Shown piece by piece: positions 46,886-56,396 of a DNA stretch of 64,000 nt. The number at the start of each line of letters is the position of its first letter. The stretch's first letter is position 1. The notes beneath the pieces were generated by a model. It saw nothing but the letters and a program-made list of their open reading frames with translations. It was not told the DNA's origin and did not search any database. Source of the DNA: Irpex lacteus (Eukaryota > Basidiomycota > Agaricomycetes > Polyporales > Irpicaceae); NCBI GenBank assembly GCA_001986395.2, contig MQVO02000007.1, forward strand, positions 992,001-1,056,000. The letters run 5' to 3'. The translations under genes were made by a program, and so were the position numbers.

Positions 46886-48378
46886 ATTTCGCGCTGTATT
46901 TTCGCGCTATCCGACGCGGGGAGGTGGTGGGAGGGAGGAACAGAACGGGCGGTGGGCTGATGATATTGGGCTTAAGCAGGAGCCAGAGCGCGAGTCGCGA
47001 CTCGGTCAGAAGCCGACCACAGGCGTTGATCAAACGCCACAAAGAAGTGACGCTCCCGATTTGGCATGCGTCCTATCCAACTGCAACCTCCATTGCTTCG
47101 TACGTTGACCATCTACGTATGGACCGAAAGTGTGCCTGTTGCACATCCAGATTATGTTCAGAAATTCGCTATCGATAGCAGTACAATCCGAACGAAGAGA
47201 TAAGTAAGTCTTCTGCCATCAATCACAACTTGAAATATTGCATTCGGATTGATGTTACTTGTCAGCGATATGTTGTCGTTGGCCGAGGTACTCATCGGGT
47301 ACTCTGTATGTCTGTATCGCATGGCCATAACTTCTGGCAAATGATACGACTACAAAATTACATTATGATTACCACTGACATGTGGCTTCTTGACCCTCGT
47401 GAAAGTGGCCTAACCATCCGCTATTCCCTACCAACCCATTAGAAGATTATTGATCTGTCCAATACATAGCTACGTACTTGACACAGCTGATGATTACTGA
47501 CGACCTTTGCTATAAATCGCGTTATAGGTTGAGACCATGCCTGTCAGATTGCGAACAATAACTTGTCGTGTGTATTCTGCTCTACTGCTCTATCGCCCGG
47601 TAACGGAGAGCAATACTAACGATTATGATCATCTACTTCAATTATAGATTCTGGACTTCATTTATAAGTGATCATCGCTGTTCGGGATTGTCGCTGCTGC
47701 TATGTCGGAAGTTGGAAGACAAAATCTGCCGAATTGCAGGCCGCCACTGGTCGTCAAGGGCACGAACTGACAACTTGAATTTTCGTATGATAGCCCTTTT
47801 GTACCTCGTGTATCAAATAAGTAGTGGGTTCCTCGACTGTTGTAGGGTTCGACTAAGCAACGAGTAAGTAATATGCCGTGACGATCCGCTCGAGTCAAGG
47901 TCCATAGTAAGTACATACTCTAACTCGACGGCAGTGGCGTGTATAGGTTTTAATTACCTATCCTCGTGCGCTCCGTCCCGAGGCTACTTACATACGAGTA
48001 TATTCCAAGTAGTAGTACTGAGAGATGGATACTGCATTGCTTGAAGCCAATTAAAATAGGTCCATAATACAATCGCCCAAAGAATCCTTTTTGCCGTCGA
48101 GACCGCCATCAATCCGCTCGCCGACATGAACGTCCGACGGGTCGTACGGGCGGAGGAAGACTCGCATGGCGCTATCCAGAGCGCCTAGTGTATATCCCTG
48201 TGACGCGGGGCGACGGGGGGCGCAAGAACAGCCTTCCTCCTGTCAAGCACGCCTCCCGACCGTCTTCATCCCTGTCCTCCTTCCTTCACGCTCGTCGTGT
48301 CGGCCCCGCCTCTCGTTCCCCCTCTCCCGCCCGCCTTCATCAACACCTTGGTCAGCTTCAACCGTCGCGACTCCAGCT
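46886..48378. other. Large gene-poor spacer
   Basis: About 1.5 kb between divergent genes, with an AT-rich middle (47150-48060). Only short frames without domains on both strands; no tRNA-like fold, repeat or transposon end was found. The last 200 bases are GC-rich and CT-rich, probably promoter and leader of the next gene. Confidence 0.45.
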
Positions 48379-50234
48379 ATGCAGGGACGCCGGGCGCTCC
48401 TCTTGCTTTCACTTCTCTTCGGCACATTTTTACAGGCCAATGCTGCCAACTTTACCTTCACATTCGGCTCTCCGACGCAGTGCAATGACTTTCCGATATC
48501 GTGGTCTGGTGCGTGTGATTAGATGCAGAACACAACTCAGCCACTGATCATGGCGATTGGCGCATGTAGGTGGTACGGCTCCATTTACGCTCACCCTCGC
48601 GCCGGTACGTGCACCCTCTGCCAGTCATTAAATCCCGTATTCACTCCAGTGGCAGGAGTACGGCACGCAGCGCACAGTGACTGTGCCCGCCTCGAACGTT
48701 AGTAATGGCAAAGGAGCGTTCTCAACTCAATTACCCTTTGCAAAGGGAACGCGGTTCCTAGCAATAATGTCTGACGCGAGTGGGTTCGCGTCTGGAGGAG
48801 TATCACCGCTGGTCACGACTGGAGCAGGTAGCAGTGGATGTAACACGACCGATCCTGGTACGTTTCTGCCATATCAGTCCGTGTATGCTATGAGCCAACT
48901 GTTCATCTTATGCATCACGTAGGAGTGGATTTCTTCTTTGAGCTGAACGATGCCTTGGCGCAATGCAGGTGAGTTTTTAATGATTCTCGCTATGCACGTT
49001 GAAGCCTTGCTAATTGACAACAGGACGTACAATATTAGTGGATATGACGCGGCAATACAGCCTGCCACAATCACTGTGCGTATCATTGCGGACATAGTCC
49101 CTGTATCTCTCCACTAAATCACTGTCTCAGGGCGTTGTTCCGGGAGGAAGTACTTTTGTTCTCAACCCACCGACTGGACCATCGTACTTTGATTGGATTA
49201 CGGATGTCGCAGCAGGTACATCGCTGATGTTTATCATGACTGACTCCAAGGGCCGGAATGGTGGCTGTTCGGACGTACGTACGGTATCTCAGTCGGATGA
49301 TAAGACCTGTCTCGTCAAGAACTCCCCTGCATCGGTCACGAATGCGCCACACGCGACGAAAGCTCCCTCAACCACGTCCAGCCGCCCCGGTGCAACTCAT
49401 AGTGCTTCTGCGGGCACTGGTGGAAGCACGAATAATACTGGCGCTATCGTAGGAGGAGTTCTGGCTGGTCTTTTTGGCCTCTTCTCCCTCACTGCACTGG
49501 GCATATTCCTGTGGAGACGTCGTGGCCGTTCCAGCAGAGACAACTTTGGTGGTAACGGGGGAAGATTCTTTGGGCTCGGTTCAAGGCGCAAATTAAATTC
49601 CATGGATCTCGATCCTCCCACAGGCTCGCACGACGGCCATGGCCCCGTACCTGTTGTCCAGCCTTTCCCTTACACTCCTTCCACCGCAGGAGATCCATTC
49701 TCTTCACCTTCCTCCCACAACCTTCTCTACTCCCGATCTCAGGCTCCGAGCCAGCACCCACTTGATACCCAAACACAATATAGCACATTCAATCCATACA
49801 ACAACGAACCTCCTCCGCCGTCCGAATACTCGACCCACTCGCGCGACCCCTCACTACCTGGACTCAGTGTCTCAGGTTCGTCCATCAACGATCCGGGACG
49901 TAGAGTCAGCATGACCTCCAGTGCAAGATCGAAAGCTTCGATGGCCGGCGCGGCCAACACACGACCGACGCGGTTCATTCTTCACACGGACATCGAAGAG
50001 GTCTCGCCCGAAGATGAAAATGAAGAAGTTGTCGAGCTGCCGCCGCAATACAGCGAGCGACGTGCGCCTCTGCCGAGCTTGAACGAAGGCTCGGAGCGCA
50101 ATTCAGCAGCTCCATCCACCCTGCACTACTTGGATCACCATCGGGGTGACTCCGACATAGGGTTACAGCCTCCCATGCGACCCGGACCTCTCTCACCTCC
50201 TCCTGGCAGCACGTTTGACCGTCCTCACTCATAG
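48379..50234 (+). CDS. Secretory single-pass membrane protein, unknown function
   Basis: Six exons: 48379-48508, 48570-48604, 48650-48857, 48923-48968, 49024-49075 and 49131-50234, giving 524 residues. A signal peptide (RRALLLLSLLFGTFLQANA) is followed by an extracellular part of about 220 residues with paired Cys and N-glycosylation sites, in which two similar segments can be seen (NFTFTFGSPTQCNDFPISW... and VDFFFELNDALAQCRTYNIS...). A Ser/Thr-rich stem, one membrane span (IVGGVLAGLFGLFSLTALGI), a basic stop-transfer (FLWRRRGRSS) and a Pro/Ser-rich cytosolic tail of about 240 residues follow. This layout resembles fungal wall-stress sensors and a large basidiomycete family without known function. 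The extracellular fold is not one I recognise. Confidence 0.72.
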
Positions 50235-50914
50235 CACCTTCGTGCTGTCCCTTCCGAGCGCTCTCGGCAGTATATCCGACTATAGCGTACGTTCCTTTGG
50301 ACTATTTATACTGCAGATCTATTAGGTGTATTCTCATGGACCCACTCAACTCGTGAGGTAGATAGTTTTCGGGGCCACGAGTGCCGCGTCCCTTCGTTTT
50401 TCGTTTTCTTGTTTACCTTCCGTCGATCAAGTAGTCGCACCACACACTAAACTGTTGAACAGAAAGTACTTACCCGCTAACTTGCCTCTGATTTGTGGCA
50501 AACTGTGCTCTATCTTTGTCGTTCTCTAGTACGCAGATTGAATCGAGGTACAAAGTTGTACAAACTCCGTCGCTTACATAAATTACATGGGCGGGCCAGT
50601 GACTCTGCTCGATGTGTAACGACAGGACTTGCGATTACAGTTTCACAGAGCAATGACAGTTGTGCAGAACAATAAGGGAAAGATATGCAGTTATACATTC
50701 AAAGCGAGGAGAAAACAAGAAACAACGCAGTGAGACTTTACTGTTCGATAAAGATGAGTCAACGGGCAGGTTCGTAGTGCGATACTAACCCGTCGCCCTG
50801 TTACATACTATCCAGGCTAGAGCTGAGAGATACAAGAAAACAAACGCGCTACATCTAGTGCTATGTTAGAAAACAGTCGTAAAGTCGTTAGAGATACCCG
50901 TCCAGGACACGGCG
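50235..50914. other. Convergent 3' region
   Basis: About 680 bases between two facing stops. No frame longer than 62 codons, no domain. Nothing else seen. Confidence 0.5.
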
Positions 50915-51900
50915 TCACGAAGAAGATGTCGCCTGCCCTTCTTCTATGCCCGTTCGCGCAAACGCGTCAAACATGGCGTCCTGGTCCTTGCGCCTCTTAT
51001 GTCGCTTGCGCCTGTCGTCCTTAATGACCCTCGATATCCGTTTGCGATGCGAGTTCAGTAGTTCCGGGTTCGCCATAGTATGCTTGCATGAATAGCACGA
51101 GACCTCGATGATGGCTTGGAGGCGGAGGGTCTCGGAGTTATTGAGGGCCTATACGACATGTTACACAGATACGTTGAGCTCAACGGTCTTTTGCGAAGGA
51201 CAATACTCACGTTAAGAGACCACGCTATTACACGACCTGCGTCAACACAGCTGATGACGACGAAGTTGCCTCGTTTCTCCGCGAGGAGCGGCGCGCCCTA
51301 AAATGAAATCCTCAGCTCTGTGGCCTGTCACACGACTCCAACGCTGTTATGCTGTACCTCGCTGAATGCTGCAATGACCTTTCGAGTGGAGAGCGCCCTG
51401 ACAACTAAAAGTACAGAGCATTGTATAAGTCTGAGGTACTACGCGCATTGTGAAACAGACGGACGAACCTATCCGAGATCCTTGACCGAAAGTCTCTTGA
51501 GTAACGACACCGCGGCCGATGTATGCCCATGAGTCCCTGTCTGGCCTTCGCACATGCACTTTCACAGACACCTCACGGAATCTCTCCGGGGTCTGTATGA
51601 TCTGCTGTTGGAAAGCAGGAGGGGCTATGAGGTGGAACGGTCGGAGAACACGGCACACAAGTTAGGCTTCCGAGTAGTAGCTACGAAGAAAGCTGTGGCG
51701 AAGACGTACCTGGAGTCGACGGTGCACTGAGACTGATACCTTGAGGCTCATCTTGAGCTTCCTGTGGTTGAACCTGAGGCTGAGGTGGGGGGACACTTGG
51801 CTCTCCCACCCCCGTGTCGAACATGTTCATGTCCTGGTCCTGTGAACTAGTATTACTCACGGCCTGAGTGTTACTTCACAACATTACTAACCGTATCCAT
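50915..51900 (-). CDS. Conserved-looking protein of unknown function, possible PH-like barrel
   Basis: Six exons: 51892-51900, 51710-51839, 51469-51624, 51358-51404, 51211-51297 and 50915-51148, giving 220 residues. I do not recognise the family. A Pro/Gln-rich head of about 50 residues precedes a compact central region that alternates short hydrophobic strands: VSVKVHVRR, SWAYIGRGVV, SRIVVRAL, VIAAFSE, NFVVISCVD and VIAWSL, then a helix-like LNNSETLRLQAIIEV. The pattern recalls a PH/RanBD-type barrel, but this is inference. The C-terminus has CYSCKHTM and a very basic stretch (RRKRHKRRKDQD), a probable nuclear-localization or RNA-binding patch. The model needs a 9-base first exon (Met-Asp-Thr). 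Regular spacing, good donors and unbroken frame support a real gene. Confidence 0.6.
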
Positions 51901-52398
51901 GTTTGTTTAGAGAATATTCTTAACTTCAGTCTTGAGGGATAACTTGGAAAGACTAGGAAGAGGATGAGTTTGGTTGTGGCTGTCCTGGTGGTGGATTAAT
52001 GCCTTCAGAAGCCATGAACACCGCGATGCCCGTCACGTGGACGAGCGTTATACTTACCCCCGCACCGACGCGTCTTTGAACGCGTCGCCTTTATTAAAGT
52101 AGCCTTTTTATTCGACGGGGCAACACGACGCGTTTTTATTCACAATAAAAGTAAGAACAAAGCGTATTGAGTACTTATTTGTACAGTAAGTTTGCGGCTG
52201 CATCGCATTTGCTTTGAGGAGTGCACAACAACTGGCAATACACATACTACTGTACGCCACTGGATGCTCTGAGAGTAGTAGCCTTTCACTCATTGAACGA
52301 GAGATCCTTTGTCACTTCACAAAGCTGCATCTATATAAACAGCTACAGAGAAAGGTGGGTTCCTCAGGACCTGCCATACGATAAACCCACCACAAGCC
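51901..52398. promoter_or_regulatory. Divergent promoter with three ACGCGT sites
   Basis: ACGCGT at 52068-52073, 52080-52085 and 52128-52133, and CACGTG at about 52034, between the starts of two unrecognised genes. TTTTTATT is repeated next to the third site. Three MCB cores in 66 bases is far above chance density. Confidence 0.45.
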
Positions 52399-53254
52399 AT
52401 GGCCCCCTCCCAATCGCACGAGATGTCGCCCACTGACACGGAGAAGGAAAACTACTATGACTGTAGATGGACAGACCGTGCACACAAGCCTATCCTACCA
52501 TATAGCGACGACTCGCCCTCGAAGGCTGCCCGCAGGCTGGCCCCACCAGTCGATACACCATGTCAGGAATCATGGTTGGAGAACGACGATACTAGGGTCA
52601 TGAGGTCAGAGGCAAAGGTGAGTGCCGAACACGAACTTGAAACCAGCGCAGGATTATCTCATGATGTCCAAGCGCGACGAAGAAGACGGGGAATTCGTTC
52701 CGCTATTGCAAAGTTCACAGGAATCCGTCTTCTATCCCACTGAAGAGATCGCGCTAGCGGATCGGGCCCAGAAGATGCAAGGTCCCACTATGAAGACCAA
52801 GTCTGTTAAACTGAAGAGGCAGAGGGCAAAGTTCATCATGGATCGAGACAAGCGTCGTGCAAAACGTACTGAGTCAACGGACGAGGAGCCTTTTACTAGG
52901 CCCGAGTCGACCGAACGTCGCGAGCCACTTCCCCCTCCAGCTTGGCTTGTGCCCTCTATCGTCCCTCAATTGCAGTGGCTGCATGACGAGCGGGACCCCA
53001 GTCGGAAGCCGTGCTCGATTGACCGGGTTCATGAACTGAAAGAAAAGCTGAAGAAGGAGATTCCAAACATGTCAACCACTGAGGCAGACTTCTTATGGCT
53101 GGCCCTCATCGACATGGACAAGAACTGGAGGCTGCGATGGAGCGATCGCGCGGCTGTCTTCGCCGACTTCGAAACTAAATATGGACGGAGAGCATTGAGG
53201 GATTATAATATTAACAACTACAAGTCACCGTATACAGTAGCAGATGGAACTTAG
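52399..53254 (+). CDS. Unrecognised protein, two exons, model uncertain
   Basis: Most likely exons are 52399-52596 and 52652-53254 (266 residues); an alternative donor at 52618 would leave an intron of only 34 bases, too short for neighbours here. No known domain. The first half is charged and Ser-rich; a Lys/Arg-rich helix-like patch follows (VKLKRQRAKFIMDRDKRRAK), then a more ordered Trp-containing C-terminal part (WLVPSIVPQLQWLHDERDP, ADFLWLALIDMDKNWRLRW, YNINNYKSPYTVADGT). Relatives may be restricted to close species. Its stop is 8 bases before the stop of TAF5 on the other strand. The second exon is a clean open frame, the first exon and the start are less sure. Confidence 0.45.
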
Positions 53255-53262
53255 CACAAATG

Positions 53263-56118
53263 TCACCGTTGTTCCGGGGCGAGATACGATCCTGCTACCA
53301 GACATAGATTGCGTGGAGTAAACTGAATATTGACGATGGGCGTGCGTTTGGTGGGGAACGTTGCGACGAGATCGGTTCTACCCAAACAGATGCATAATGA
53401 GCCAAGGTAGAGAATGACGGGTATAAGGACATACGTTTGAATATTCTCTCCAGGTTCTTTGAGGTTGAGATTCGGCGTATTTGAGTCGTCCTCAGCAACA
53501 CCATTCACCCCATTAGTACCGTTTGTAGCGTCCGCATCACGTGTTTTACTGGGCATGCCACCGGCACTCTTGACGTCCCAACAGCGAACAGTCCAGTCGG
53601 CACCTCCGCTAACCAACAACGAAGACTCGGCACTGAAGGCCAGAGAGTATATGGAAGCTGTGTGCCCTGTCATCTTCTTTATCCGCTTGCCAGAACCGAG
53701 GTCCCACAGGTTGATCGCCAGATCTTCCCCTATGTGTGGTCTTAGCCTGCCATCGATGAAACAACTTGGAGAAGATTGTACTTACCGGCAGATGCAAGGT
53801 AACGACCGTCGGGACTGAAGGCGAGAGTAGAGACAATTCCTTGGTGGCCAATGAAGACTCTTACGCAGGAACCGCGTTGGACATCCCATAGCCTCGCCGT
53901 CCAGTCGCTCGATCCAGTCGCCAGATACAACGAGTTCGGGTGGAACCTTACACACTGAAAGAGGAAGAGGTATTATTAGCATATATGAGTCAACTTCCAA
54001 GGGAGTCCATACGTCAACGTCACTGAGATGGCCAGCATATATTCTGAGCGCAGATGTCCTGTCCGTCGACCACAATCTTGCCGTCTTGTCTCTGCTACCC
54101 GTAGCAAAGTATACGCCCATCGGACTCCACCGAACATCCCACACAGGGTTTTGGTGCCCCCGATATGCGACGACGTTGGTCATCGTGTCTAATGACCATA
54201 GGCGTGCTGTAGCATCTGCTGATGCAGAAATCAAGTATCGCGGAGGTGCGGCGGAGCCAGAGACAGGGTCAAAGTCCACTGAGTATACTGGCCCACTATG
54301 TCCGATGAGTTTTCGTGTAGTAGAGCCGCCTTTCTCTTTTTGTTTTCGCAGACTAGCAACTGGCGCGATGGTCAGTATCGGTACGTTTCGTGTGGATCTG
54401 TAACCAACCATCTTTGATTGAGCTGGATTGGAAGTCACTCCTGTATCCAGTCAATTTCTCCCCCTTCAGGTTCCAAAGTCTGATATAACTCTCGGAGAAA
54501 CCTGCAGCCATGAGGGAGGTATCCTGAGAGAACGTACAACACGGTGCACTGTATAATATAGGTCAGTCATCTGCGGATAACAGATAAATTATCATTACTT
54601 ACCCTTCACCAACGTCGTGTAGGGTATATGCGCATATACTAGGCAGAGCCCTCGCTCGAGCAGCTGCGCCTTGCGGGGTATCAACATTGACATTGCTCAA
54701 AGCAGACGGTTCCAAACGTATGCGTTTCCTAGCATCTCGGACCTTTTCGACCTCCCGTTTCACGTCTACAGTCTGGAATGACGGCGGGTGCGGTAGCAAA
54801 TCAGTCATGGTTGGCGAAATGATGCCAGCAGGGACAGCGGGACGAGCCCACTGAATGTCATATTGGGAGTTAGGATCTCTGTCCACCATGGCTTGTTCTC
54901 GCAATATTCGCTCGGTCTCCGTCTGCAGGTCCTCTGATATTGGCATAGGGCCCAGCTTGAGTTCACCTTTCGAGGCATTGAAAGAGCGTGGGTCTGTAAT
55001 CGTAGTCCCGCCGCTCTGAGGTATGAGGGACGAAAGTAAGCCGGTCGATTCCTCCCATGCATTGGCGGACACCGTGGTAGTATTGGAGGCCGCCACTTCA
55101 ACAGATACATTAGCTCAAACAGAAGCCAACCCCTTCAAGGCGTACGCACCGTCAAACTTCAGATGATTGTTCACCACACGCATTACCGCAGCTCTCCCTC
55201 TCTTTCCTTTCTCACCGCTAAATCCTTCTCCTGCCCCAGGAGCTTCGCCGCCCACGCCTTCTGTCAGCCAGCCGACGAGCAATCCGAACCCAGACCTGCT
55301 CATGCGTATCTGGTACTTCTCGTTGCGGAAACGTTGAGCAATCTCGTCATTCTGGACGTGGCTGGGTAAAAGAAGCGTCGAGAGATGGTGTAGGGTGGCA
55401 CTATGCTGGGGTTGCAATGAAGCCGAGAATTCATTGAAGAACTTGAGAGCTTATGTATATCGTGAGTAGACTGAAAGAGTGCCCATCAAGACATGCACGT
55501 ACCCGCCTCCTTGAACCCGTGTTGGATGAGGTCCAGATAGAAATGGCAGAAGATTGGGAACAGTATGGGTCGAAATTCAGGCTATTACGGTGTAAGTAGG
55601 GAAGCAGTATGATGGTATTGCGTAAAACTAACCCTATACATATCTAACGAGCCGTCTACCCATGCCTCAAGCTCCCTGAAGCCTTCTTGCTTGTCCGTTG
55701 GATCGAGCGACAACACTTCCTCCGCCCCTACCGAGCCAATACTTGCAATGAGGTTCTGAATGTTCGGCGGGTTTCCCATCGAGCCCAGCTCTTGAAGCAC
55801 CGTAGACGAGTCCCTCAAGGCATTTGAACCTGATGTACGACTGTCTTGGCTATAGACAGCATTTCTCTTCGAGAAACTCTCTGCAGAGATAGTCGAGCTT
55901 GTAGAAGGTCCAGCACCGGAGTCCGAGCTAGTTCCTTGGCCTTCAAGAGACTCTCTTACCAGCTTTTCTGCAGCGGTCCATCCTCTTGAGCGCAAGTAAT
56001 CAAGTACAGCACGGTCCGCGATGGAAACACCCCCTGAGGAGCTAGCTGGCTCAGTATTCGCAGCCACAGTAGGTGATGCGACCTCTGGTGTTGACGCTGC
56101 TGGGGTTGGTGTAGACAT
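53263..56118 (-). CDS. TAF5: TFIID/SAGA subunit TAF5
   Basis: Nine exons: 55633-56118, 55503-55581, 55150-55449, 54603-55095, 54409-54548, 54013-54359, 53786-53954, 53435-53729 and 53263-53377, giving 807 residues. A LisH-like segment (ADRAVLDYLRSRGWTAAEKLV) near residue 35 and the TAF5 NTD2 helical domain (FRPILFPIFCHFYLDLI, then FFNEFSASLQPQH) precede a seven-blade WD40 propeller. Repeats are clear: GHSGPVYSVDFDP, GHQNPVWDVRWSP, GHLSDVDCVRFHP, GHQGIVSTLAFSP and GHTASIYSLAFSA, most ending in a Trp-Asp-like pair (ARLWS, TARLWDV, INLWDL). It is a structural core of TFIID (and of SAGA in yeast). A Thr-Asn-Gly-rich loop interrupts the last blades (about 735-765). Confidence 0.95.
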
Positions 56119-56396
56119 AGTGGAGGCGGCCGCTCGCGTGTGTTAGCGGGGTTTCAGTGTGAGGAGGCAAAGAAACATGCAGCTGTTTCACGATGAACTG
56201 ACTGGAAGCAGTTGGGAAACTTGAAGGTGGGGAAGATACATGGAATATTGAAAGTCGCGTCTGCTCTAAGCATGAGAGCAGGCGCTAGTTACTTCAAGTT
56301 CGAGTAAGTTAAATTCGATAGTATACGCAAATTACAGGTATCGGATACGGGTCTATAGAGCGATAAAATATGGAACAATCACACGCGTATATCGGG

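Noticed and set aside
52618..52651. 34-base intron in the unknown gene
   Set aside because: Shorter than any other intron here (about 44 or more); a 55-base intron with the same acceptor is more plausible.
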